Assembly: GCF_027409185.1 (NCBI RefSeq)
Contig: NC_084475.1
Span: 16,388,130-16,452,129, forward strand
Direction of reading: 5' to 3'
Source: Cynocephalus volans
Lineage: Eukaryota > Chordata > Mammalia > Dermoptera > Cynocephalidae
Length of the DNA: 64,000 bases
Made by a program: the position numbers and the translations under genes. Shown piece by piece: positions 44,449 through 55,035 of the stretch. Position 1 is the stretch's first letter, and every line of letters starts with the position of its first letter. The notes beneath the pieces were generated by a model. That model was not told where the DNA came from. It worked only from the letters and a program-made list of their open reading frames with translations, and ran no database searches.

Positions 44449-44543
44449 TTTTTTTTTTTGCAGCTGGCCGGTATGGAGATCCGAACCCTTGACCTTGCTG
44501 TCATAACACTGTGCTCTAACCAACTGAGCTAACTGGCCAGCCC
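44449..44543 (-). mobile_element. tRNA-Ile SINE monomer
   Basis: TTTGCAGCTGGCCGGTATGG, GATCCGAACCCTTGACCTTG and GCTAACTGGCCAGCCC, flanked by TAGGTCC repeats. Confidence 0.88.
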
Positions 44544-45265
44544 TAGGTCCTGTGTTTATAGTCAGCAAGCTGTTCCCATGTATGTGTCATTGTCTTAGCC
44601 CTGGTTACTATGTCACTGCTGTGGGCAGGGTTCACACAAAGGACTTAGCAAGTGGTAAGGGTTTTCAAGATGGGGTAAGTCATGATCACCTGTCTCACAC
44701 TTCTTTCGATCTTGCATGCAAAGGGAAAGGGCCCTGGCAGGCCAATGCTACCATTTCCTCTTGGAAGGGACATTTTATAAGAAAAGAGAAATGTCAGAGA
44801 GCCACTGGTAGGCTAGAGATCACTGGGCTCCTGACTGATGACAGCTGGTTGGGTGTGTGACTAACTGATTTCCCAGAACAATTTTAATCCCATTAAAGTT
44901 TATTTAAAAATTCTTTAAACATTTTATTATTTATTATGAATGCTTTTTTCTTTTTTTTTTTCTCAGAAGGAGTCTGTGAATTAGATCAGCCAAAACAAAA
45001 AAAAGAAGAGAGAGATTTGCCCCGGACCAGGTTTGGGATGATTTTTATTTTACAGAGTGATGTACTCTTAAAATTATATTTTGTTATTTTAAAAAAATTG
45101 CTAATTGTTATCATTACGCATTAAATTGATTGTATAATCTTCAGCTTGAAAACCCTTGTTGCAGAAGAAAGGACAGTGGAGGGGGGCTTTCGGTGGGGTG
45201 AGGGCAGGAGAAGACAGGGCTGAAGCTGAGAGCTTGGGCCCTGCATCTGTGCACCTCCTGGAGCT

Positions 45266-45345
45266 AGGGCTGGCCACTTTGCTGTTGTAACACCAAGGTC
45301 AAGGGTTCAGAACCCCATACTGGAAAGCCACAAAAAAAACAACAG
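45266..45345 (+). mobile_element. Decayed tRNA-Ile SINE monomer
   Basis: AGGGCTGGCCACTTTGCTGT, then TAACACCAAGGTCAAGGGTT and CAGAACCCC, ending in an A-rich tail. Confidence 0.75.
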
Positions 45346-45456
45346 AAAATTCCTGGAGCCGAAATCGTCTCATATGTATGATTCCCAAATAAGAATCCTA
45401 AAGGGTTATATCAGTGTGATTTAAGTATTTCTTGTCCTCTTGGTGTGGCAGGATAG

Positions 45457-45627
45457 TTGTTTTATTTATTATTTATTTATTTATTTATTTATTTTTTGTC
45501 GTTTTTTCGTGACCGGCACTCAGCCAGTGAGTGCACCGGTCAGTCCTATGTAGGATCCGAACCCGTGGCGGGAGTGTCGCCGCGCTGCCAGCGCAGCACT
45601 CTACCAAGTGCGCCACGGGCTCGGCCC
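45457..45627 (-). mobile_element. Second-type chimeric dimeric SINE
   Basis: T-rich tail including (TTTA)n, then CGTGACCGGCACTCAGCCAG, GGATCCGAACCC and GCGCCACGGGCTCGGCCC. Flanking duplication CAGGATAGT. Confidence 0.88.
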
Positions 45628-45712
45628 AGGATAGTAGTTTTAGATTTTAGTTTTTTGCTTCACTCTTCATGGTGTAGGAGACTCAAAAGATAGAGGTATT
45701 TTCCTTTCTCAA

Positions 45713-45808
45713 GGGCTGGCCCGTTAGCTCAGTTGGTTAGAGCATGGTGCTGATAACACCAAGGGCCGGAGCTAGATCCCTGTACTGGCCAGCTTCCAAT
45801 AACAACCA
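45713..45808 (+). mobile_element. tRNA-Ile SINE monomer
   Basis: AGGGCTGGCCCGTTAGCTCA, GTTGGTTAGAGCATGGTGCT and ATAACACCAAGG, a close match to the tRNA-Ile(AAU) body. Confidence 0.88.
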
Positions 45809-46398
45809 CACAGAGCTTGCCAGGTACTTAGAAGATACAAAGGTCCAGACCTTTGGGAGCCAAGACCTGTTGTATGCAGCAGGAGCTTCAGGAGCTGGAG
45901 GCTGGGAGGGTCTGATGGCTGGACCTAAAGAGGGGAAGAGGTGCTTTGCAAAGCCCAGGGAGAGGAGCAGAGTTTGGAGGATTCTCTAGTGGTTGGGACT
46001 CCTGTCCTGCTCCCACACAGCAATCCCAACAGGTGGTATGTGGTTGTTGGGGAGCCTGAACATCAAAAACTGTGGTTTTGGGGTCATGTTAAAGGGTCCA
46101 GTTAGGAGACAGAAACCACAGGAGCTATTGGAACAGAGAGCATTTTCTATAAAGAATTAGCAGGTATAAAGTTGGGCTTGTCGCTATAAAGTTATGTCAC
46201 TAGGTGTATTAGTCTGTTTTTGTTGCTTATAACAAAATACTTGGAACTGCATGATTTATTAAGAAAAACAAATTTTATTGCTTACAGTTTCTGAGGTTGG
46301 GAAGTCTAAAGTCCATCTGGTGGTAGCGACAGTGACGCAGTGGTCTCACATTGCAAGATGGTGGAAGCAGAGAGAACAGAGAAAGAAAGACAGACTCT

Positions 46399-46481
46399 CC
46401 TCTTTTTTTTTTTTTTTTTTTAAGATGACCAGTAAGGGGATCTTAAGCACCATGTTCTCCCAAGTGAGCCACAGGCTCGCC
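46399..46481 (-). mobile_element. Internally deleted tRNA-Ile dimeric SINE
   Basis: T-run, AAGATGACCAGTAAGGGGAT, then directly CACCATGTTCTCCCAAGTGA and GCCACAGGCTCGCCCA. The middle of the dimer is missing. Confidence 0.8.
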
Positions 46482-46631
46482 CAAGAGACTCTCTTTTTAT
46501 AAAGCCCTCAGAACCACGCCACTGATCACCATTATTAATCCCTTCACTACAGCATGGTCCTACAATCTACCTTTCAATTACCATAATAGGATCTCCCTCC
46601 CTCTAAACAGTCACACTGGGGGCCAAGTTTC

Positions 46632-46805
46632 TTTGTTTTTTTAAAAAAAAGATGACCGGTAAGGGGATCTTAACCCTTGACTTGGTGTTGTCAGCACCAC
46701 GCTCTCCCAAGTGAGCTAACCGGCCATCCCTATATAGGGATCCAAACCCATGGCCTTGGTGTCATCAACACCACACTCTCTCAAGTGAGCCACGGGCTGG
46801 CCCCC
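46632..46805 (-). mobile_element. tRNA-Ile dimeric SINE
   Basis: AAGATGACCGGTAAGGGGAT, AACCGGCCATCCCTATATAG and GAGCCACGGGCTGGCCCC in reverse orientation. Confidence 0.9.
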
Positions 46806-47138
46806 GAGTTTCTAATACATAAAACTTGGGGGACACAATTCAAGTTCCAGTGAGTTGGGGGGGGGGGACATAATTCAATCCACTACACTAGGCAACAGAA
46901 AAGGTGAAAAAAAGAATTTCAAGGTGTCCTAGAGGTAGCAACCACAAGAAGCAGCCACCAAGCCTACGGCTGGGGGACCAATGGGAAATGTTGGAATTAT
47001 TAAAACAGAGGCTCAAAGGAGGAGCCCCAGGGACCTAAAGCTCAGCCCTATAAGGGGGGCACCTGCCAGCTGGTGCTAGTGTCTCTGAAGGGGGCTCAGG
47101 GTAGCTGGCTCTGCAGAGTTTAGAAAAAATAGAAACCG

Positions 47139-47304
47139 GGGCCAGCCGCGGCTCACTCGGGAGAGTGCGGTGCTGATAACACCAAGGCCCCGGGTTCGGA
47201 TCCCATATACGGATGGCCGGTTCGCTCACTGGGTGAGCGTGGTGCTGACCACACCAAGTCAAGGGTTAAGATCTCCTTACCGGTCATCTTTAAAAAAAAA
47301 AAAA
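47139..47304 (+). mobile_element. tRNA-Ile dimeric SINE
   Basis: GGGGCCAGCCGCGGCTCACT start, second unit GGCCGGTTCGCTCACTGGG, and a poly-A tail. Flanked by AGAAACCGG / AGAAACTGG. Confidence 0.92.
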
Positions 47305-47477
47305 GAAACTGGATTCAGCTATTGATAAGGAACTGCAGCTGCGTGGGGGAAGCAACCCCTGCAGGCCTTTCTGGTGCCCCCTGTTGGCAGAGTGTGGCAG
47401 GGAGCAGCAGGCCGTGGGAAAATGTGGCTCAGAGTCCCAGCCCCAGCATCAGAGAGGCGAGTTTAGAGGGTGGGTGT

Positions 47478-47916
47478 TAAAGGTTGATTGTGTCCCCTTC
47501 CCCCAAATTCATGCGTTGAAGTCCTAATCCCCAGTACCTCAGAATAGGACCTTATTTGGAAATAGGGTTGTTAAAGACATAATAAGATAAGATGAGGTCA
47601 TTAGGGTGGGCCCTAATCCAACCTGACTGGTGTCCTTGTAAGAATGGAAAACTTGGGCACACGTATGCACACAGGGAGGCAGAACGCTGTGCAGAGACAA
47701 AGGACAAGCTCTACAAGCCAAGGATTGCCAGATATAGTGAGAAAATACCAGAAGCCAAGACAGAGAGAGGCCTGGGAAGGATTCCCTCTCACAGGGTGTT
47801 TCTCACAAGGTCGATTTCAGACGTCTCGTTTCCAGCACTGTGAGACAGTACATGATGATTGTTTGAGCGGCTGGTTTGTGGTACTTTGTTAAGACAGCCC
47901 CAGCAAATTAATACAG
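47478..47916 (+). mobile_element. MLT1-type MaLR solo LTR
   Basis: TTGATTGTGTCCCCTTCCCC, AGTACCTCAGAATAGGACCT, TATTTGGAAATAGGGTTGTT and GTTTGTGGTACTTTGTTA follow the MLT1A consensus as remembered. Confidence 0.78.
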
Positions 47917-48984
47917 TGGGTTTGGAGCTGAAAGACAATAGTTTGGCACAACCCCCAAACCTTGTTTGGCCCAAGGGAGTGGGGCCTCAGCCCCGGCAAG
48001 GAGCACTGGGGCTCGTTCAGTGGGCATCTCAGCTTCTGCTTGGGTGAACAGAAGGCTAGAAGCTCTTCATTCTCCAGGCACCATGTAAACCCATGTCATC
48101 ATTCTACCGAGGGGGCAGACCTCCCCCAAAACATGCCTGAGGTGGAATTGCTTACCCTCTTGGCAAAGGGCAGCTCATAATCAAATTTTATTTGATTTAG
48201 GAAAAATATCAAAATGAAAATTTCTTGTACCTGAGTGTTCTGAAACAAATTTACACTTTCATACACTGAATTTTTTTTCACTCAACAAATTGTCGTCTTC
48301 CAAATAAGCCAGTGAGAGAAAGAAACTCTGGGTAACCCTCAACTTTCTGCCATTTGCTGCAGGTTGAGCTGCCACAGGGGAGTGGCAGATGCCAAGTGAG
48401 GCTGGCACTAGTGATGTGGAAGTGAGCTATTTCGGGGCAGGTCTTTTTTGGCTGTGGGTATTTTGGGAACACAAGCTTCCTGATTCTTCATCAGAAGGCA
48501 GGGCCAGTGCATGTCTGGGGCTGTTTCTGGTTGCTATGGACATGGGCCCCACCCTGAGGTTTCTAGCCTGGACCTTGGGGATCTGTCAAGTTCAGTTTCC
48601 CCAGACTGGCTGCAAGGTCTGTTCTGAGCAAGTCCTGCTGTAGGAGTGTTTATACAAACCTCCTGCTGTCCATTTCCACTTCTGTGCCTCCAAGAGGCAA
48701 TGTTACCTCTGAGGATGTCCCCACCCCATACTGAGGAGCCACAGCTAGAGGGACCCCTCTGCACGAGGGAGCGCAGGAAAGGAAGGACCAGGAGAGGTTC
48801 TTCTGAGCTGGGCCCCTCCCTGCTGCTTCTGGGTCCTCCTTCCCAGACTTGGGGAGGCTCCTCTCCATGTCCCTGGAAAGATGAAGGTGGGGTAGCCTTA
48901 GTACTTCTTGACCTCTCTGTTCCCTCCTTAAACCCATTTCTCACATAAATAGTAGAATGATTTTAAATTTTCCAATCTGATCGT

Positions 48985-49250
48985 ATTGTTTTTCCATATA
49001 AAACCCTGCCATGCCTTCCCATCACTCCTAGGAAACGTCCAGAATCCTTACCAGGCTCCAGTGCCAGACCCTGCCTACCTACCTCATGCCACTTGCCCCT
49101 CTGCTCTACACTATGGCCCCCGTGCCCATGCCTGCCCTTTTTGCCTTGCTAACTCCTTGTCCTTCAGGCCTCAGCTGTCCCTCCTTCATGGGGTCATCCT
49201 GGAAATGTCCTTCCTCCACCTTCATTAGGGCTTCTTCTCATGGCCTCTGT
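48985..49250. mobile_element. L2-like fragment
   Basis: AAACCCTGCCATGCCTTCCC, CCAGTGCCAGACCCTGCC and ACTCCTTGTCCTTCAGGCCT resemble old L2. Confidence 0.45.
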
Positions 49251-49269
49251 CCTTTCTGCTTTCTTCTTT

Positions 49270-50350
49270 TCTTTTTTTTTTTTTGGTGGTAAAATATACA
49301 TAACATAAAATTCGCCATCTTAACCATTTTGAAGTGTACAGTTCAGTGACTTTAGGGACTGTAGAGGATGCATAAAGCATATGTACTTCACAGGTCCTGG
49401 TTTTCCAAAGCCTTGCAGTTTCAATATTGACCTTACAAAAACAGGAAATTTTCCCCAGGCTATTGAGTCTCTGTTGCAAGATAAGGAGCTGTAATACAGC
49501 AAGGCTTTTGGTTCAAAGACAGACAAGTTACTGACTGATATGTAAAGACACTGGGAAATTGCTGTAAGAAGAGAATGTTTGCTAAGATCAAGCTTTTGTT
49601 GGTGGATCACTTAATTGCCTGACAGAATGTCATCTGGCTTGTTTCACTGAAAGTTACCAGCCTATATTGTTAAACTATAACCCCACCTATATTCTCTTCG
49701 TGTAACTTCCTGGTCTGGAAAATAAATGCAGGAAGAGAACCCCAATTCGTGGTTAATTTCACAAGGAAGGGATGCCTCTCTCTTGCGGGTTCAGGGAGAT
49801 TAACCACTTCGGGGCTTCTCACTGCTCAGAAGAGATGGGCTTTGAGTAACCCTTTGTGGCTCTGTCACCCAGGGGAAGAAGAGTGACAAATCCATGGGGG
49901 GTAAAGCAACAAGGTACTTTGTCATTGTTGTGCAGCCATCCCCACCACTCAGCCCAGAACTTTTCTGTCTTCCCAAACTGAAACTCCATATCCATTAAAC
50001 ACCACCTCCCCATGCCCCCTCCTCCACCCCCTGGAAACCACCATTCCATTTTCCATGAATTTGACTGTTCTAGGTACCTCGTGTAAACAGAACCATACAA
50101 TTTTTGTGACTGACTTATTTCACTTAGCATATTGTCTATAAGAGTTATCCAAGTTACAGCATACGTCACAATGTCCTTCCTCTTTAAGGCTGAATAATAT
50201 TCCATTGTGTGGACATATCTCATTTTGCTTTTCTATTCATCCTTCGATGGACACTGGCTTGTTTCCACCTTTTATCTGTTGTGAATAATGCTGCTTTGAA
50301 CACCAGTCTGCAAATAAATATCTGTTTGAGTCCCAGCTTTCAATCCTTTC
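49270..50350 (+). mobile_element. L1 3' end, split by a foreign insert
   Basis: Outer parts read as L1: AAAATATACATAACATAAAA, then TCTTAACCATTTTGAAGTG at left. At right are TTGTCATTGTTGTGCAGCCA, GGCTGAATAATATTCCATTG and TGGACACTGGCTTGTTTCCA. The middle (about 49360-49908) does not fit L1. Orientation is inferred. Confidence 0.65.
49360..49908 (+). mobile_element. Probable solo LTR inside the L1
   Basis: The insert starts TGTAGAGGATGC after the L1 text, has an AATAAA near 49721 and ends near AAGCAACA where L1 resumes. The family was not identified and no clear duplication was found. Confidence 0.4.
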
Positions 50351-50689
50351 AGGTATGCACTATATCCACAAGTGGAGTTGATGTCCTTTTCTTTTATAGC
50401 ACTTATTACAGCTACAATGATCAGGTGGCCATTTGTGCGGTTAGGGACATCTCTGTTTGGGTCACCCACTGCCATATCCCTAGCACTGAGCACAGTGCTC
50501 CACACTAATCAAATATTGTTGAATGAATGAGTGAAAGTTTCCAATCTTAATAGGTGGGACAAAATTTAGTGTCCTGGAAAACTTAGGTCTGGTTAATCTT
50601 TGTTCCTGAAAAACAGATCCTTGGGATTCCCCAAGGTTCAACACATCTTCCAAGAGTATCAGTTTTACTGAGTTATTCAGGGAACAATT

Positions 50690-50900
50690 AACAATCACAA
50701 TAATAACCCTTATGGAAAACTCACTCCATGACAGGATTATCTCATTTAGTCCTCAAAACAATGCTATATGATTCTGCTCTTATCTCCATTTTACAAGTGA
50801 GGAAACTGAGGCACAGAAGGGCTAAGTACCTTGCCCAAAGGCACATAGGAAATGGCTGAAGTGGAATTTTTAGCTGAGACTTTCTGATTCCAGAACTCAC
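50690..50900 (-). mobile_element. MIR-like fragment
   Basis: TTTTACAAGTGAGGAAACTG, AGGCACAGAAGGGCTAAGTA and CTTGCCCAAAGGCACATAGG match a reverse MIR. Confidence 0.7.
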
Positions 50901-51324
50901 ACACAAAACCATTCTCTAATGTTGGACAAAAGAGCATTGTTTTCTACATCAAAGCAAACTGGAGATATTATGGAGTAATATGCAAAATTTGAATATCATT
51001 TAAAGATAAAATACATGAAACATCATAGAATATTTCTTGCCCGCCTCAATGCTTGGTTCCATACCCTGCTGACCTGGGGTGGGGCAGGGGCTCCTTCCCT
51101 GCCCCTTCTGGAAGCGCACTTGGGAAGGACATTGAGACCCTGCATCCCAAGTGATGCCCATGAAGACCAGGCAGGGCCTCCTGCCGTTCTTATGCATCTT
51201 CTAGAACATGTGACCATGCAGGAAGGGAAGGACCTCCTCCTCCAGGTTTTGAATGTTGGCATCAAATGAGAATGTGTGTTGGGTATGGAGCTGAATGGAA
51301 CACAGACCCTCTAGCTCAGTACTA

Positions 51325-51677
51325 CAGTAGTGCCTTCTTATCTGCAGTTTTTCCTTTGTGGTTTCAGTTACTTCTAGTCAACAGCAGACCAAAAATATTC
51401 GATGGAAAGTTTCAGAAATAAACAATCCATACATTTTAAATTGCACAGCATTCTGAGAAGCTTGAAGGAGTCTTGTGCCTTCCTGCTCCATCCATCTGGG
51501 GATGTGAATCATTTGTTTGTCCGAAGTCTCCATGCTGTATATACCACCCACCCATTTGTCACTTAGTAGCCTATATATAGGAAAAAAACATAGTGTTTAT
51601 AGGGTTCGGTACTATGCGTGGTTTAGGCATTCACTGAGGTCTTGGAATGTATCCCCTGCGGATAAAGGGGACTACTG
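51325..51677. mobile_element. Tigger-like non-autonomous DNA transposon
   Basis: Ends CAGTAGTGCCTTCTTATCTGC and the inverted CAGTAGTCCCCTTTATCCGC form terminal inverted repeats, flanked by TA at 51323-51324 and 51678-51679 (typical Tc1/mariner-pogo target). The interior has the familiar GTTTCAGTTAC and ATAAACAATCCATA text. No transposase gene. Confidence 0.78.
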
Positions 51678-52227
51678 TATTTTCCCTCCTGGGGCAAAAA
51701 CCAAGCTCCAGCCCAGTAGAGACGTCTGCAAACCTCAGCTACACCCAGTTCAGCCTCATCTTCTTGGCCAGACCCTCGTGTTTAGCCACAGCCTCACCCT
51801 CTCTGCCTGGGAGTGAAGGAAGCCACTTCTATGAGTGTTCCTTGGGCCTTGGGAGGGGCGGAGGGGAGGAGGAGAGGGAGGGAAGAGGACTGTGGCCTCT
51901 CCTCCTGCAGTGGGGAGGCGGTGGGAGCCGTGGGGAGCACAGGACCCAGCAGCTGGCAGCTGCCAAGAGGGGAGCGATGCTAAGTCCATTTCTCAGTCGG
52001 ACGTTTGGAGCACTGCAGCTCATTTTCCCACAGAAACAAAGCTCAAGTGGAGGTTGGCTTCCCGCCTGGCCCCAAGGAGCCGGATTCAGCTAACAGCACC
52101 ATAGCCTCAGAAAACCTTTCACTCCTCCACTGTTGTGTGGGACTGGCAGGGGCTCTGGCAGGAGCTTCTGAGACCACAGACCCTTGGGCAGCTCTGCCAA
52201 GGGCCCTGGTGGCCGTGGGAACTGTGG

Positions 52228-52270
52228 CCTGGCCAAGGCAGTTCTTACATAGGAGACCGCACTGGGAAGC

Positions 52271-52304
<34 letters not shown>

Positions 52305-52456
52305 ACATGTTTATGCAATTCTAAGCACACAACAGACCTAAGCAGGTGTGTGTGTGTGTGTGCGCGCGCGTGCACATGTTTATGCAATTCTAAGCACACA
52401 ACAGACCTGGCCAAGGCAGTTCTTACATAGGAGACCGCACTGGGAAGCAGGTGTGG

Positions 52457-52487
<31 letters not shown>

Positions 52488-52770
52488 CGCGTGTGCACAT
52501 GTTTATGCAATTCTAAGCACACAACAGACCTAAGCAGGTGTGTGTGTGTGTGTGCGCGCACGTGCACATGTTTATGCAATTCTTTTTTTTTTTTTTTTTC
52601 CGGTGACCGGCGCTCAGCCAGGGAGTGCACCGATCATCCTTATATAGGATCTGAACCCGCGGCGGCGGGAGCGTCGCCGCGCTGCTAGCGCAGCACGCTA
52701 CCGAGTGCGCCACGGGCTCAGCCCATGTTTATGCAATTCTAAGCACACAACAGACCTAAGCTGTGGATTA
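52228..52770 (+). repeat. Compound TG minisatellite with higher-order duplication
   Basis: A block of about 180 bp (GGCCAAGGCAGTTCTTACAT ... GGGAAGCAGG, TG-run, CACATGTTTATGCAATTCTA, AGCACACAACAGACC, TG-run, CACATG ...) is repeated from about 52228 and about 52408. The CATGTTTATGCAATTCT unit recurs at about 52306, 52375, 52498 and 52567, and again after a SINE at 52725. Confidence 0.9.
52583..52724 (-). mobile_element. Second-type chimeric dimeric SINE inside the minisatellite
   Basis: T-tail, CGGTGACCGGCGCTCAGCCA, GGATCTGAACCC and GCGCCACGGGCTCAGCCC. The repeat unit ATGTTTATGCAATTCT flanks it on both sides as target-site duplication. Confidence 0.92.
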
Positions 52771-53071
52771 TGGAGAAAGTGTCCTGGACTGGGTAACCTT
52801 GGGCTGGGCAGCTCCTTAGTGTCTCTGTGACTCAGTTTCTTCATCTGTAAATGGCAGTGGGAGAAAAGGTTGAGACTAGACTGGTGGTTCTCTAGTTTTT
52901 TTCTTTTTAAAGGTTTCTTTTTTCTCAAGCTATCTTGAATAAAACAGATAATGTTTTCTCTGATTACTATGTTGGCAGTGGTGGTGAGGGTTTAGTCCCC
53001 CTTGTTTCCTTCAGCCTGTCCTGCCTCAGTGTACCTCCTCCTAGGAAAAGTCACTGGGCTGGATTCATATG

Positions 53072-53091
53072 CGCGCGCGCTCTCTCTCTCT

Positions 53092-53143
<52 letters not shown>

Positions 53144-53158
53144 CTCTCTCTCTCCAGC
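53072..53158. repeat. (CT)n microsatellite
   Basis: Runs of CT dinucleotides with a GCGCGCGC lead at 53071-53080. Confidence 0.93.
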
Positions 53159-53159
53159 T

Positions 53160-54206
53160 CTAGCATTGTCCTAGCGTCACAGGGGAGGGACGTAGTTATG
53201 GATGAAACTCCAGACCGGGGAGTCTGAGACCTGCGGTCTACAACCCCGGCCCCCTCCTGGCTGCACAAGCCAGTCCCCCGCTCTGAGCTGTAATGCTGTA
53301 ATATCAGGATTTGGGATTAAGATGTTTGTTTGACAAGATTCCATGCAAGTCTTCGGAAGCTAGAAATCCTTCTTGGGGCTGCAACCACAGATGTGACCAG
53401 TCAGGTCCAAAGTCCATCGAGGAAGTGCTAGGCTTGTGCGGGGCCTTGTCTGTGGACCTCACATTCTGGGACATGCCATGGCTTCCTGCAGTGTCAGTGA
53501 CCAGAGGGCTCCAGGCAAGGTGAGTGCTGGGGTGAGCAGTGCTAAGGGCCAAGCTGTGGGAGGAGATAACAGAGCAGGTGGCCCTAGGCTGAGGGAGAGG
53601 CTCTGTGAGAGGTGGGCAGTTGCAGCAGGTGGGGAGGGGCTCTGGGAAGCCCCTACCGGTCCATGCTAGGACAGCGACCAGAGCAGCTTCCCCTGCCTGG
53701 CTCCGGGTGAGCTGGGACCTTTGGCTGCCAAGGGAACCGGGTTGAGAATACAAAGCACCAGGAGCAAGGAGGCCTCGCCTGGAAAAACAACATCCTGGTT
53801 TCTGGGGCCCAAGCAGGCTGTGTGGAAGGGGCTATTTTTAGCTGCAGAGACAGCAGCAACAGGACTTGTATGGCCTTGCTGTCTGGCTGCATAACTCACC
53901 CTTTGTCCCACCTGACCTTGCACCCAGCATCTGCCCCTCCCTCAGGGCACAGCCCCTCTGGGGTGTACCTGGGCCACGGAGAACCCAGGGAGGAAGGAGC
54001 TGGCCTAGAAACACGCTCTCCTGTAGCCTCAGGGCATCCCAGGTTGGGTTCTGGGGCAGCAGAGAGCAGTGGGCCGTCCCTCATCCCTGTCCCTCGGGGT
54101 AGAGAGGCAGAGGCTCTCCTGGGGCACAGTGTCTGCGTGTCCCCAGCAGGGGGACCCACACCGTGTTGCAGCTGCATGGCCAACTGCAGAGGAGAACAAA
54201 AGTCCC
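53160..54206. other. Intergenic DNA downstream of TRIM47
   Basis: Unique GC-rich sequence with no supported exon. Open frames on both strands lack family resemblance. Confidence 0.5.
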
Positions 54207-54212
54207 TTTATT
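54207..54212 (-). promoter_or_regulatory. TRIM47: Candidate TRIM47 polyadenylation signal (distal)
   Basis: TTTATT on plus reads AATAAA on minus, about 825 nt past the stop. A second AATAAA lies at 54734-54739, about 300 nt past the stop but inside an L2/MIR-like fragment. Either could be used. Confidence 0.45.
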
Positions 54213-54243
54213 GTGGAAATTCTCACGCCAGCCACACCTGGGG

Positions 54244-54301
54244 TGGTCTCAGCCCATCCCTCCTTCCCTCTGTGGTCTCAGCCCATCCCTCCTTCCCACT
54301 G
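54244..54301 (+). repeat. 29-bp tandem duplication, two copies
   Basis: The unit TGGTCTCAGCCCATCCCTCC plus TTCCCTCTG occurs twice with one mismatch, between the two candidate TRIM47 polyadenylation signals. Confidence 0.9.
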
Positions 54302-54720
54302 TGGGCTGAGAAGGAAGCCCCAAGTTTCAAAATCTCTGGCCTGCTCACAGGAGTCCTGCCCTGCTCTTGGGGGTGTGATGTCTGTATTTAATTCTGGGTA
54401 CAAACAGCAAAAAGTAGGTCCAGAATGAGGCTGTGGCACTGAGGACAAAAATAGCTGGTGGGGGCCCACAGCCCAGAGCGAACACTCGGGCAGCCAGGAT
54501 GGTGGGGGGCCGGGCCCGGCGGAATTAGCTGCTCCTGGCTCCCCCTGCCTGGAACCAGAAGCAAGGGTGCCCCAAAGGGCAGGCACTCTGTTTTGGCCCC
54601 TTCCTCCTGGGCCAGGGCCTCTGTCCCCTTCTCCTGCCTGCCCATGAGGCCAGCAGCTCTTGAAAGATGGGAAGTCTTGGGAATTCTTGGTGAGTAGAGA
54701 GGAGGAGGGAAAAGGAAACC

Positions 54721-54775
54721 ATTCATTCAGATATTTATTGCGCACCTACTACATTCCAGACACTGTTCTAGAAAC
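54721..54775 (-). mobile_element. L2/MIR-like fragment
   Basis: ATATTTATTGCGCACCTACT, ACATTCCAGACACTGTTCT matches the common MIR/L2 end in reverse. Confidence 0.55.
54734..54739 (-). promoter_or_regulatory. TRIM47: Candidate TRIM47 polyadenylation signal (proximal)
   Basis: AATAAA on the minus strand inside an old L2/MIR-like fragment (54721-54775). It would give a 3' UTR of about 0.3 kb. Confidence 0.45.
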
Positions 54776-55035
54776 CTGGATAAGGAGGTGTTGGGGTGGC
54801 CTGGATCTGTCTCAGCTGGAGCTGGCTCTCCCCAAAACAAGGCCTGCAGAGGTACAGGGTCTAGAGGGCCTCCTCCCTGAGAGGTGGAAGGCCAAGTGTC
54901 TGGAAGGTAGAGGCTTCTAGAAATGAGAAGGCTGGGAGTGTGTGCGACCCTAAAGCCTTGCCCGGGGCAAGTAGGGCCCGGAGGATCAGGCTTCCCGGGA
55001 GCTGAGACCACCGCAGGGGAAGCCTGTGCCCGGCA

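Larger units (their letters stand above)
46204..46890 (-). mobile_element. MaLR-type LTR interrupted by two SINEs
   Basis: Left end TGTATTAGTCTGTTTTTGTT and right end near ATTCAATCCACTACACTA resemble a reverse-orientation MST/MLT1-class ERVL-MaLR LTR. SINEs sit at 46399-46481 and 46632-46805. Confidence 0.65.

Noticed and set aside
52043-52630. 195-residue minus-strand open frame rich in HTHTHT
   Set aside because: It is simply translation of the TG minisatellite and part of a SINE.
52228-52770. CRISPR-like array
   Set aside because: The repeats are TG-rich minisatellite units in a mammalian genome, with no regular unique spacers.
53822-54391. 189-residue open frame downstream of TRIM47
   Set aside because: It overlaps a tandem duplication and the TRIM47 3' flank, and has no family resemblance.
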